A DNA stretch of 49,662 nucleotides from a bacterium (GCA_021806885.1 JAKAPT010000004.1:1-49662), one strand, 5' to 3'. Positions 12,205 to 21,508 are shown, counted from the first letter of the stretch. Numbers and translations: made by a program. The notes: a model not told the origin generated them from the letters alone.

Positions 12205-13149
12205 TCAGTGGGTGTGCCGCACGCAAAAGCTACTACCCATATCGCAGATGGTAAATTCGGGCTGGATTACGGCGTGGTTTATGTTGAATTTATTTTCGAG
12301 CATTTCCTGAAGGGTATTAATTACGCAGCACATCTCGGTTGATTTTACAACCTCCGGATTGACAAGTATATGAGCGGTGAGGAGGACGAAGGATTTTGAC
12401 ATGCTCCAGATATGAAGGTCATGGACATCTTCGACGCCGCTTATTTTGAGCATTTCGCTTTTAACGGCAGCGAAATTTACCTCTTCCGGAACAGCTTCAA
12501 GAAGTATGTTGAGGGTTTCTTTTATAACGGTGAGTGCCCCAAGCGCTATGACGGGCGATACGATCAGGCTTACTACCGGATCCACGTAATAAAATCCCGT
12601 AAAATAAATGATAAGGCCTGCCGCAATAATGGAAAGGGAGAGGGAGGCGTCCCCGATTATATGGAAGAAGGCGCTCTTGATATTTAAATTTTGTTTAATG
12701 TCCTTGTGTATTTTAAAACCTATTATGATATTTACGATAAAACTTAGCGAGGAAAATATTATCATAATTGTTGAATTTACCATCTCCGGATGGATAAGCC
12801 GCTCGTAGCTTTCATAAATTATAACCCCGGCAATTAAAAAAAGGAGCGAGGCGTTCAAAAGGGCGGCTAGAATGCCGATCCTGTGAAACCCGTATGTATT
12901 TTTTTCGGTAGGCGTTCTTTTTATCTGGACCTGGGCAAACCAGGCAAGGAGGAGGGAGGACGCGTCAACAAGTATATGCCCCGAATCGGAGTAAAGGGCC
13001 ATGCTTTTCGATATAACCCCACCCGTAAATTCGGTTACGAGGATTATAAGCGTAAGGACAAAGGCTATCTTTAGATTTTTTTCAGACCTTAAGGATTCGA
13101 CATCGGGAAAAGCGGAGTGGCTGTGAGTATGGGGCAAAGTGGCGTCCAA
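12205..13149 (-). CDS. Cation diffusion facilitator family transporter (likely Zn2+/divalent metal)
   Basis: LYSDSGHILVDASSLLLAWFAQ, HIIGDASLSLSIIAAGLIIYFTGFYYVDPVVSLIV (HxxxD), VHDLHIWSMS; His-rich termini (HTHSH; RHTH). Confidence 0.94.
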   Translation of the reverse strand: MDATLPHTHSHSAFPDVESLRSEKNLKIAFVLTLIILVTEFTGGVISKSMALYSDSGHILVDASSLLLAWFAQVQIKRTPTEKNTYGFHRIGILAALLNASLLFLIAGVIIYESYERLIHPEMVNSTIMIIFSSLSFIVNIIIGFKIHKDIKQNLNIKSAFFHIIGDASLSLSIIAAGLIIYFTGFYYVDPVVSLIVSPVIALGALTVIKETLNILLEAVPEEVNFAAVKSEMLKISGVEDVHDLHIWSMSKSFVLLTAHILVNPEVVKSTEMCCVINTLQEMLENKFNINHAVIQPEFTICDMGSSFCVRHTH

Positions 13150-13253
13150 GGCAACATTTTCCTTAAAAATTATTATGGTTTATTATAACATACGGCCCTA
13201 CCTATGTAAAATAGGCTTTTATAATTGCAAAAATTGCCCGAAAAGGGGTAAAA

Positions 13254-14495
13254 TTGCAGAAAACCATGGAAAAAGAATATAACTCCTCACAGACAACGGT
13301 TCTTCTTAGCCTTTCCCATTTCTTTTGCCATGTGGCTATTCTTACCTATCCTGCAATTCTCCTGTTAATAAAAAACAAATTTCACTCAAATTACGCGGCC
13401 CTCGGCCTCATTGCGGGGATTTACCTATTTTTTTTCGGGGCGGGCTCTCTCCCTGTCGGTTTTATAGCGGACAAGATCAGCAAAAAAGGGCTTTTAAGAA
13501 TCTATCTCGCCGGAATGGCAATTTTTTCCTTTGCGGCGGCATTATCCGGGAATTTCTATATTTTTGCCTTTTCGATAATATTAATGGGGCTCACGGGAAG
13601 CATATACCATCCTGTCGGCCTGAGCATGATGTCATTTGCCGCATCCGATAAATTAAGGGGATTTGCCATACACGGGATAGCCGGGACGGCAGGGGTTGCG
13701 ATAAGCGCCGCCTTTGCGGGAATGCTCGGATATTTCTTTGGATATAACTTCCCTTATCTTGTTCTCGGTATTATATTTTTGTTTCTTATAATTCTTTCTT
13801 ACGCCATTAATTTAGAGGGCGGGAAAACGCGGGGCCGGCCGAGGGAGGAAAACAATGCCCCGGAAACAGCAGGGACCGAAGGGCTGTCGGAGCCCTTATT
13901 TAAAGGGTTTTTTAAGGAACTATTTCATGCAAATCTTATAATTATTTTTCTGGTGGAATTCTTAAACGGCTTTGTCTTTCAAGGGGTTTTTTCTTTCCTT
14001 CCGGCCTACACAGGGCTTGAGTTGAAGAATTTTTTATTTTTCAATAACCAGGCTACGGCCGCCGGCGGTTTTTTTGTTACCCTGGCGCTTATCGTAGGGG
14101 TGATATTCCAGTATAACAGCATTAGGGTCACGAGAAACTATAAGCCCCACCATGCCTTCGCTTTTCTTGTTTTAATAAGCGCAATATTTCTTATTATAGC
14201 CGGTTTGTCCCATAATTTAGTATTATTTTTATCCATACTGGCTTTTTCAGCATTCAATTTTTCTATAAATCCTCTTTCAAACCTTATGATAAGCCAGAAT
14301 GCCCATGAAAAATACAGGGCTACCGCTTACGGGGTTTTTTTCTTTTTCGGCTTCGGAATAGGGAGCGTTGCCGCCCCCATAGGAGGGATGGTAGCCCAGG
14401 AATACTCTCTTCATTGGATATTTGTAATTTACGGCCTGACGCTCCTATTTTCTTTCGTTCTTTCGCTTTCCATCAGGAGAGGCAGATATGAATAA
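13254..14495 (+). CDS. MFS transporter (Fsr/fosmidomycin-resistance-like)
   Basis: 12 hydrophobic segments; LPVGFIADKISKKGLLRIYL, GSIYHPVGLSMMSFAA, RATAYGVFFFFGFGIGSVAAPIGG. TTG start, in-frame ATG at 13266. Confidence 0.88.
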   Translation: MQKTMEKEYNSSQTTVLLSLSHFFCHVAILTYPAILLLIKNKFHSNYAALGLIAGIYLFFFGAGSLPVGFIADKISKKGLLRIYLAGMAIFSFAAALSGNFYIFAFSIILMGLTGSIYHPVGLSMMSFAASDKLRGFAIHGIAGTAGVAISAAFAGMLGYFFGYNFPYLVLGIIFLFLIILSYAINLEGGKTRGRPREENNAPETAGTEGLSEPLFKGFFKELFHANLIIIFLVEFLNGFVFQGVFSFLPAYTGLELKNFLFFNNQATAAGGFFVTLALIVGVIFQYNSIRVTRNYKPHHAFAFLVLISAIFLIIAGLSHNLVLFLSILAFSAFNFSINPLSNLMISQNAHEKYRATAYGVFFFFGFGIGSVAAPIGGMVAQEYSLHWIFVIYGLTLLFSFVLSLSIRRGRYE

Positions 14496-15077
14496 CCCAT
14501 ATTTGCAAAGCAGGGGAACGAGTTTCTGAATGCAAAGGCCCAGGACATTTTCGAAAGAGCCATCATAGGATTCAACTATGCTGTATTTATCCTGTATTCC
14601 ATAGCCGCCGGCCTTATCATATGGCGGATGTTTTCTTATATATTCCTTTATTTGTAAGTCCGTAAGCGGTTTTATCTTAACCGTTGATACGTCATGCCTT
14701 GTTTCATAGATATTCCCGTTTTTATTAACAAGGCTCGTTCCCGTATAAACCCTGTGCGTTTTTCCTGAAAGATTTTTAATCATCTGAAAAGCCTCTTCGA
14801 AATTGGAGGGTTTTCCATAGACATTTTTCTGAAAATAAATAAGCGTGTCCGAGCCTATGATAAAATCATCGGGATATTTTTCTTCGAGGCTTTTTGCCTT
14901 GACAAGGGCAAGCTTTTTTACAAAACTTGAAATGCGGCCGTCTTTTTCCCTCCCGTAGGAAGGCTCTTTTTTAAGAATATGGGGAATAACGATAAAACGA
15001 ATTCCGGCTTTTTTAAGAAGGGAAATTCTTCTTTTTGAAGAGGACGCTAGGATTATTCCGGTTTCAGCGAGCCTCAT
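14445..15077 (-). CDS. maf: Maf-family nucleoside triphosphate pyrophosphatase
   Basis: IILASSSKRRISLLKKAGI, FIIGSDTLIYFQKNVYGKP, YDKAGGYGIQDKYSIVESYDGSFENVLGL. Confidence 0.94.
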   Translation of the reverse strand: MRLAETGIILASSSKRRISLLKKAGIRFIVIPHILKKEPSYGREKDGRISSFVKKLALVKAKSLEEKYPDDFIIGSDTLIYFQKNVYGKPSNFEEAFQMIKNLSGKTHRVYTGTSLVNKNGNIYETRHDVSTVKIKPLTDLQIKEYIRKHPPYDKAGGYGIQDKYSIVESYDGSFENVLGLCIQKLVPLLCKYGLFISASPDGKRKNERK

Positions 15078-15787
15078 TGGTTTTTCGCCTTCCCGGGCCG
15101 CTCTCCAAATATGGCTGTTCCAAGCCTTACGATAGTCGAGCCCTCCTCGATGGCAACCTCAAAATCCCCTGAAGTGCCCATAGACAGAGTCTTGAGCTCT
15201 TCCTTGTATGTATTTTTTTTATTAATTGCGAACAAAAGGTCTTTTAATTCCCTGAAATACCGCCTGTTTTCTTCCGGGGTGTTAGCGAGAGGGGGCATGG
15301 TCATTAATCCCTTAAGGCTTAAAAAATTGAAAGGGTTCAGTTTGCTTATAAAGCCAAAGACCTCATCCGCTTTTATGCCGTTTTTTGCAGGTTCGTTCGC
15401 AAGATTCACCTCGATCAGTACCTTTGTTTTGGCGTTAAGAAGCGAGGAGTTTCTGTCTATCAGGGCGCAGAGATCAACGCTGTCAATGGAATGGATTAAT
15501 TCAACCATTCCTGTTATAAACCTTGCCTTATTTTTTTGAAGATGACCTATAAAATGCCAGGAAATGCTTCTGTAATCCTTCAAATCCTCGTATTTTTGTA
15601 AAAACTCCTGGACATAATTTTCGCCGAAAACGGTGATTCCTGAATTCAAGGCCAGGGTTATCTCTTCGGGCTTCCTTGTTTTCGATGCAGCAAGAATTGT
15701 TATTTCGGATAAATTCCTGCCGATCCTTAAAGCGGCATTTTCGATCCTTTTCCTGATGTTATGAACGGCCCCTTTGATATTTTCCAA
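15074..15787 (-). CDS. YggS/PROSC-family PLP homeostasis protein
   Basis: ILAASKTRKPEEITLALNSGITVFGENYVQEF, WHFIGHLQKNKARF, GLMTMPP, LSMGTSGDFEVAIEEGSTIVRLGTAIFG. Confidence 0.96.
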   Translation of the reverse strand: MENIKGAVHNIRKRIENAALRIGRNLSEITILAASKTRKPEEITLALNSGITVFGENYVQEFLQKYEDLKDYRSISWHFIGHLQKNKARFITGMVELIHSIDSVDLCALIDRNSSLLNAKTKVLIEVNLANEPAKNGIKADEVFGFISKLNPFNFLSLKGLMTMPPLANTPEENRRYFRELKDLLFAINKKNTYKEELKTLSMGTSGDFEVAIEEGSTIVRLGTAIFGERPGKAKNQ

Positions 15788-15844
15788 TTTCTAAACAAGA
15801 CCCTTTGCCCTTAAATAAGCCGCGTTTACGGCTGAATCAATAAC

Positions 15845-16639
15845 TTACTTTATCCTCCCCTCCTCAAGTTTCGCAAGGCCGTGCGCGGTCGTGCCGCCCG
15901 GGGATGTGACCATGTCTTTTAACTCTTTAGTAGACATATTTGAAAATTCCTTGCTGTTTAAAAGCTCGGATGCTCCTAAAAGGGTTTGGACAGTAAGGGT
16001 TTTAGCGACATCCTTTGGAAGGCCAAGTTTTATTCCTGCCTCTATTAGTCCTTCGGCGATCAAAAATACATACGCGGGGCCGCTCCCGCTAAGAGCCGTA
16101 ACGGCGTCAAAATATTTTTCGTCGAGTATAAGGACTTCGGATGAAGCGCTAAGTATTGAAGAAATCTTTTCCGCGTCGTCTTTTTTTACGTTACTGTTAT
16201 AACACATGGCGCTCATACCCTTTCCCACAAGGGAATTTATATTTGGCATGATCCTGAAAATTTTTAAGGAACGTTTGTCTTTAAGATGACCATGAAAGTA
16301 TTTTTCTAATTGTTCAAGCTTTACCCCTCCGGCTATGGAGACAAAAATCGGAAGGGGTTTTTTTGAATTGCCGCCGAGCGCTTTCGAGGACTTTGTTATA
16401 ACGTCCTTGACATAATTTGGCTTTGTAGCTATGAAAATTACATCGCACGAGGAGGTCACCATTTCTTCGCTCTTTAACGGAACCGCGCCAAGGGATTTTT
16501 TTATGAAATTAACCCTTTTTTCATCGGGGTCAAAAAAATACATTTTTGTTTCGGGCCTTGCCCTTAGTAGACCCTTCATGAGTCCATATGCCATATTTCC
16601 GGCCCCTATAAAGCCTACAACATCATCCTTATTGGACAT
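15845..16639 (-). CDS. proC: Pyrroline-5-carboxylate reductase
   Basis: VGFIGAGNMAYGLMKGLL, RIMPNINSLVGKGMSAM, ALSGSGPAYVFLIAEGLIEAGIKLGLP, VTSPGGTTAHGLAKLEEGRIK. Internal ATG 16639 preceded by GGGAGGGG. Confidence 0.95.
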   Translation of the reverse strand: MSNKDDVVGFIGAGNMAYGLMKGLLRARPETKMYFFDPDEKRVNFIKKSLGAVPLKSEEMVTSSCDVIFIATKPNYVKDVITKSSKALGGNSKKPLPIFVSIAGGVKLEQLEKYFHGHLKDKRSLKIFRIMPNINSLVGKGMSAMCYNSNVKKDDAEKISSILSASSEVLILDEKYFDAVTALSGSGPAYVFLIAEGLIEAGIKLGLPKDVAKTLTVQTLLGASELLNSKEFSNMSTKELKDMVTSPGGTTAHGLAKLEEGRIK

Positions 16640-16665
16640 TTCCCCTCCCACGTTATATAATTTAG

Positions 16666-16689
16666 GTGTTATAAGCTGAATTATAACAC
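16666..16689. promoter_or_regulatory. Perfect 9-bp inverted repeat in proC/MerA-like divergent intergenic region (candidate operator)
   Basis: gtgttataa-gctgaa-ttataacac, directly before the GGGGAGG ribosome-binding site of the MerA-like gene. Confidence 0.5.
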
Positions 16690-16713
16690 AAGGGGAGGAA
16701 TGGAGGAATTAAA

Positions 16714-18198
16714 ATGAATAAAAAAGCAATAAAAACAGTGGACGAGTGTTGCAAACCCGGTTTTGACAAATCGCTAAAAGGAAACGATTACGACCTCATT
16801 ATTCTGGGCGGCGGCTCAGCCGCCTTTTCGTCTGCGATTTACGCCGCCGAAAGGAATTTGAGGGTCTGCGTTATAGAAAACCGGATAATCGGCGGAACCT
16901 GCCTTAACAGGGGATGCGTGCCGTCTAAGCATTTCATAGAAGCCGCCCGCATATTCTACGAGCCTTTGAATAATAAATATAAAGGCGTAGGTATTAAACA
17001 AACCTCTATCGATATAAAAACCCTTGTCAAGGAGAAGAATATTCTTTTAGCCGACTTAAGGCAGTTAAAATATTACAACGTTCTTCAGGGCTATCCCCGG
17101 ATAAAGTATATTGAGGGGACGGGAAGATTCATGTCTAATAGCGCGGTTGAGATAATTCCCGTAGACAAAAGCGAAAAACCTTATATTATCACATCGGAAA
17201 AATTTATTATCGCGACAGGCTCTAAGGCTAAAATATTGGATATTCCGGGTATCGAAGCCACCGGTTTTATGACGAATACAGAGTTAATGGAAATTGACTT
17301 TCTCCCTGAAGTTCTTTTAATACAGGGAACCAGGGCCCTTGCTCTCGAGTTCGCCCAGATGCTTAGAAGGTTCGGCTCAAACGTTATCATGGTTGGCAGG
17401 TCCGCCAGGATAGCGCTTAACGAGGAGCCTGAAATTTCTAGGGAACTGGAAAATATCTTGAGAAAAGAGGGAGTGGAGTTATTATTGAATTCGGTAATTA
17501 AAAAACTCTACGCGAAAAAAAATAAAAAATACGCGGAAATAGAAACGAAAGACGGCGTTAAGGTTATCAGGTTTGACGAGCTTTTAATGGCGACCGGAGT
17601 CGCCGGAAACTCAGGGGGACTTAACCTGGATTTAGCGGGAGTAAAAACGGATAGAAACGGTTTTGTTACAGTAAACGATGAATTGAAAACATCCGCGGAT
17701 AACATTTATGCGGCGGGGGACATTATCGGAAACTCGTTTTTCGTGACGACCGCGGCTTATGAAGGCAAAATTGCGGCAAGTAATCTTCTGGACGCCACGC
17801 ATTTAAAAACCGATTACTCCGCCGTTGCCCACACCACTTTTACCGACCCGGAGCTTTCCTCCGCCGGGCTTACGGAGGAAGAGGCGCTTAAAGCAGGGAT
17901 TAAATATGATAAGGCGGTTTTCCCCGTAAGCTATATACCCAAGGCCCAGGCAATATTCAAGACGGAGGGCCTCATTAAAATGATAGCCGCGAAAGACACA
18001 GGCTTGGTGCTGGGGGTGCATATCCTCGCCCATAATTCCTCGGAAACTATTCAGCAGGCGTCGGTATATCTCCAAAACAGGTATACCCTTGATGATTTTG
18101 GAAAAGAGATAGGGGTATATCCTACCATGGCCGAAGGGCTTAAACTCTGCGCCCAAAGCTTTACCAGGGATGTAAATAAACTAAGCTGTTGCGCGTAG
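16714..18198 (+). CDS. MerA-like mercuric reductase / FAD-dependent disulfide oxidoreductase without N-terminal HMA domain
   Basis: LIILGGGSAAFSSAIYAAERN, GGTCLNRGCVPSKH redox disulfide, AAGDIIG, C-terminal YPTMAEGLKLCAQSFTRDVNKLSCCA with vicinal CC as in MerA. Confidence 0.85.
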   Translation: MNKKAIKTVDECCKPGFDKSLKGNDYDLIILGGGSAAFSSAIYAAERNLRVCVIENRIIGGTCLNRGCVPSKHFIEAARIFYEPLNNKYKGVGIKQTSIDIKTLVKEKNILLADLRQLKYYNVLQGYPRIKYIEGTGRFMSNSAVEIIPVDKSEKPYIITSEKFIIATGSKAKILDIPGIEATGFMTNTELMEIDFLPEVLLIQGTRALALEFAQMLRRFGSNVIMVGRSARIALNEEPEISRELENILRKEGVELLLNSVIKKLYAKKNKKYAEIETKDGVKVIRFDELLMATGVAGNSGGLNLDLAGVKTDRNGFVTVNDELKTSADNIYAAGDIIGNSFFVTTAAYEGKIAASNLLDATHLKTDYSAVAHTTFTDPELSSAGLTEEEALKAGIKYDKAVFPVSYIPKAQAIFKTEGLIKMIAAKDTGLVLGVHILAHNSSETIQQASVYLQNRYTLDDFGKEIGVYPTMAEGLKLCAQSFTRDVNKLSCCA

Positions 18199-18204
18199 GT
18201 GATT

Positions 18205-20547
18205 TTACGGGTTAGGTAGAGACCAGGCGGCGTATTTACAGGTGGGATAGTTCGAGCAGCTGAAAAACCTTCTTCCCTTTCTGGTTCTTTTTTCGACAAG
18301 GTATCCCCCGCACCCCGTGGGGCAGTGAACCTTGGCCTTGTTGTCAAATTTTACAGGAACCGGCTTAATGTTCTTGCATGCGGGATATCCGCTGCAGGCC
18401 AGGAACTTCCCGAAGCGGCCCATTTTTATCACCATTGGTTTTCCGCATTTCTCGCAGATTTCACCCGTAGCCTCGCTTTCTCCCCGGGCCGAAGCAGGGC
18501 TCCCGGTCTCTTCCTGTTGCGCCCCCTCCTTTTGAAGTTCGCGGGTGTTCTTGCATGCGGGATATCCGCTGCAGGCCAGGAACTTCCCGAAGCGGCCCAT
18601 TTTTATCACCATTGGTTTTCCGCATTTCTCGCAAATAATATCCGTGGGCGTGGAAGTTCCCTTTATGTTTTTTATTTTAAATTTAGCATCGGAGAGGTCT
18701 TTCAAAAATTTTTCATAAAAATCGGATAAAACCTCATTTCTGGTGGTCCCGCCCTTTTCAATCTCGTCAAGTTTCTTTTCCATGTTGGCGGTAAATTTTA
18801 AGTCAAGAATATCAGAAAACCCCTCCTTTAAAATATCCGAAACTGTCATTCCAAGCTCTGTGGGCTTGAATTTTTGGACACTGCTCCCCTTCTTTGTCGT
18901 ATCGGAGGATTCGGTGGTCATGATCACGTAATCCTTGTTCTTGATATTTGATATTATTGCCTGATAGGTTGAAGGCCTGCCTATGCCGTTTTCATCCAGG
19001 GCCTTTACCAGGGTTGCCTCCGTGTAACGGGGAGGCGGGGAGGTAAAATGCTGGATGGATTCAACCTTATTGATTTCGGCCGGGTTTCCCTTAGAAAGGA
19101 AGGGGAAAACCTTCTCAACCGGGTTTTTATGTTTTTCCTCGTGAATATCCTCTGCGTCCCCTTCGCTTCTTGATTTCAGATGTTCATTTATAACCCTTTG
19201 AAAACCGTCAAAGTGCAAGACATTTTCGGTTGTCTTAAAACTGTATTCTATATCGGTTCTGCCGGAAATCCCCTCCACGTTTCCATTTATCATTATGCTG
19301 TACTGGTCATAGATGCTTTCCTTCATGAAAAACGCCGTGAAGTATGCCCAGATAAGGCTATAAAGTTTAAATTCGTCAGGGGATAGATATTCCTTGATTC
19401 TGCCCGGACTCAAGTTTATGTCGGTGGGCCTTACGGCCTCGTGGGCATCCTGGACCTTTTTTGCACCACCCTTCTTTATGGAAGGCTCGGTTCTGATGTA
19501 ATTATCCCCAAAAACCGCCGATATATAACCCCTTGCTTTACCGGAAGCCTCGTCCGATATCCTCGTCGAATCAGTCCTCATGTAGGTTATAAGGCCAAGC
19601 GGGCCAAGTGGGGCCTTACTTACTCCCTCCACGGGGCCAAGCTCTATTCCTTCATAAAGTTTTTGCGCTATGGTCATCGTTTTTTTTACGGGGAACCTGA
19701 AAAATCTGGCTGCTTCCTGCTGGAGGGTGCTCGTAATAAGAGGCAGGGGCGGCTTTTTTGCCGTCTGTTTTTTGTTGATTTCCTTGATTTTATAATTATC
19801 AATTTTTAAAAGAACGTCTTTTAATTCTTCTGCCCCATTCTCATCTTTAATTTCGGGGTTTTTGCCGTTTATTTTAAAAAGCTCGCATTCGACTTTGACA
19901 ATTCCCTCATTTTCCCTAAGGCTCTCCGCTTTTGGTATCTTTATTTCAAAAAGAGCCGTAAACGTCCAGTATTCTTCTTTTACGAAAGAGTTTATCTCTT
20001 TTTCCCTCTCCACTATAAGGTATAATGCTACTGATTGAACCCTTCCGGCCGAAAGGCCCCTCCTTATTTTTTCCCATAAAAAGGGGCTTAAGTTGTATCC
20101 GACCAGCCTGTCGAGGATTCTCCTTGCCTTCTGGGATTCATACATAGGTTTGTTGAGGACGGAGGGATTTTTTATCGCGTTAATAACGGCATCTTTTGTT
20201 ATTTCGTTGAACAGGACCCTGCTTATTTCTGGTTTGGGCCCCCTGAGGGTATCTATAACCTCTTTTATGTTCCAGGCTATGGCCTCCCCCTCCCTGTCCG
20301 GGTCGGCCGCGAGAAAAACCCTCCCGGCATCCTTTGCAAGTTTTTTTATTTCGTCGACGGTTTTTTCCTTTCCGGAAATGATTTCATATTCGGGCTCAAA
20401 CCCTTTTTTAACATCGACGCCTATGGTTTTTTTAGGAAGGTCTTTAATGTGCCCGACGGTGGGTTTTACCAGGAAGTCTTTTCCCAGGTATTTATTTATG
20501 GTATGAGCCTTTGAAGGGGATTCAACTATTACTAGATTTTTCATCAA
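18205..20547 (-). CDS. topA: DNA topoisomerase I (type IA) with three C-terminal C4 zinc ribbons
   Basis: NLVIVESPSKAHTINKYLG, AADPDREGEAIAWNI, LSAGRVQSVAL, ITYMRTDSTRISDEA; Zn motifs CEKCGKPMVIKMGRFGKFLACSGYPAC x2 and CPTGCGGYLVEKRTRKGRRFFSCSNYPTC. Confidence 0.98.
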   Translation of the reverse strand: MMKNLVIVESPSKAHTINKYLGKDFLVKPTVGHIKDLPKKTIGVDVKKGFEPEYEIISGKEKTVDEIKKLAKDAGRVFLAADPDREGEAIAWNIKEVIDTLRGPKPEISRVLFNEITKDAVINAIKNPSVLNKPMYESQKARRILDRLVGYNLSPFLWEKIRRGLSAGRVQSVALYLIVEREKEINSFVKEEYWTFTALFEIKIPKAESLRENEGIVKVECELFKINGKNPEIKDENGAEELKDVLLKIDNYKIKEINKKQTAKKPPLPLITSTLQQEAARFFRFPVKKTMTIAQKLYEGIELGPVEGVSKAPLGPLGLITYMRTDSTRISDEASGKARGYISAVFGDNYIRTEPSIKKGGAKKVQDAHEAVRPTDINLSPGRIKEYLSPDEFKLYSLIWAYFTAFFMKESIYDQYSIMINGNVEGISGRTDIEYSFKTTENVLHFDGFQRVINEHLKSRSEGDAEDIHEEKHKNPVEKVFPFLSKGNPAEINKVESIQHFTSPPPRYTEATLVKALDENGIGRPSTYQAIISNIKNKDYVIMTTESSDTTKKGSSVQKFKPTELGMTVSDILKEGFSDILDLKFTANMEKKLDEIEKGGTTRNEVLSDFYEKFLKDLSDAKFKIKNIKGTSTPTDIICEKCGKPMVIKMGRFGKFLACSGYPACKNTRELQKEGAQQEETGSPASARGESEATGEICEKCGKPMVIKMGRFGKFLACSGYPACKNIKPVPVKFDNKAKVHCPTGCGGYLVEKRTRKGRRFFSCSNYPTCKYAAWSLPNP
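18369..18456. repeat. 88-bp perfect direct repeat, copy 1, within topA zinc-ribbon region
   Basis: tgttcttgcatgcgggatatccgctgcaggcc...ccgcatttctcgca, base-for-base identical to 18546-18633. Confidence 0.97.
18546..18633. repeat. 88-bp perfect direct repeat, copy 2, within topA zinc-ribbon region
   Basis: Identical to 18369-18456; offset 177 bp (59 codons, in frame). Confidence 0.97.
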
Positions 20548-21508
20548 TTTTTTTTATTAAACCGCCTGGAAGGCGGATAATTTCAGAATTTATTTCCATT
20601 ATCGAAATTGCTTTAAGGATATCGCACCGATCAACTTTATGATTAATATTGCCTACTTTGATTAAATTGTCAATAGGTATATTTTCATTGGCCGGGACTA
20701 TTTCAAGTATTAACTTTCTTATTTCATGCTGATTTATCGTGTGGGCGGAAGAGCCGGAAGAGGGTAAATTTTGAGTTCTTTTGGTATCTTCAGGCCTTTC
20801 TTTAAAAAAATCTCTATCGGACAGTAAGACTTTCACCTCCTTTCCCGCGGCTTCAAATTTATCCGTTATTCCCTTCAAGGAGCTTTTTGCGGATAAAAAT
20901 AAAATTGCCAAACCGCTCGATAAAGAAAATGCAAGGAGGTTCCTTAGCGAGAAACCATGTTTTCCCGGCTTCGAGAAGGGATCGACCGCTGAAATCCAGG
21001 GAAGACCGCCCTTAAGATAATTATTCATTATCAATTTATTGTCACTGAAAAAAGGGTTGTGAGGCAGGAGCATTACCGGAGGGCCATCCTTTTCCGCTAT
21101 TTTTATAAAATTGATTTCAGCCTGGCTGTTTATGCCCGAAAGTGAAAGGTCAAATTGATTTAAAGCTATAAGGTCTTGTAATTTTTCAATTAGATCCAGG
21201 GAAGGAACGAAAATACCCGAACCGTTATACCTCGAAGAAGTAATGAATAATATTTTTTTTCTTCGCAATAAAGACAGTTCAACCATGTTTCCCGGATTAT
21301 AAACATGAAGGAACTCGGGAATGCCCGCAGGCCTTAAGCCTTTGAATAAATCTATAGTTTTTACCGGTTTAATAGAATATTTATCGAGGGTGGAGATTTC
21401 TTCCTCCGCCCCGAGTTTGAGCCTTTCGGTATATCCGTTATTTTTACATTCATTGCCGCGTGAAGCCTTAAGGCGGATTCTATAATTAAAATATTCCATT
21501 TTTTGCAT
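20522..21508 (-). CDS. Divergent DprA/Smf-like Rossmann-fold protein with C-terminal winged helix
   Basis: Order of blocks matches DprA: LRPAGIPEFLHVYN...; KKILFITSSRYNGSG (cf. VAIVGSRxxTxYG); SLSGINSQAEINF (cf. SGLARGIDxxAH); KHGFSLRNLLAFSLSSGLAILFLSAKSSLKGI (cf. FPxRNRIIxGLS...VVEAxxxSGSL); wHTH IDNLIKVGN...SEIIRLPGGLIKK. Lies immediately upstream of topA, the usual dprA-topA order. Confidence 0.68.
   Translation of the reverse strand: MQKMEYFNYRIRLKASRGNECKNNGYTERLKLGAEEEISTLDKYSIKPVKTIDLFKGLRPAGIPEFLHVYNPGNMVELSLLRRKKILFITSSRYNGSGIFVPSLDLIEKLQDLIALNQFDLSLSGINSQAEINFIKIAEKDGPPVMLLPHNPFFSDNKLIMNNYLKGGLPWISAVDPFSKPGKHGFSLRNLLAFSLSSGLAILFLSAKSSLKGITDKFEAAGKEVKVLLSDRDFFKERPEDTKRTQNLPSSGSSAHTINQHEIRKLILEIVPANENIPIDNLIKVGNINHKVDRCDILKAISIMEINSEIIRLPGGLIKKIDEKSSNS

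Noticed and set aside
18325-18729. 134-aa plus-strand ORF with internal repeat opposite topA
   Set aside because: Its repeat (LACGISAAGQELPEAAHFYHHWFSAFLA) is only the reverse complement of the duplicated topA zinc ribbon.
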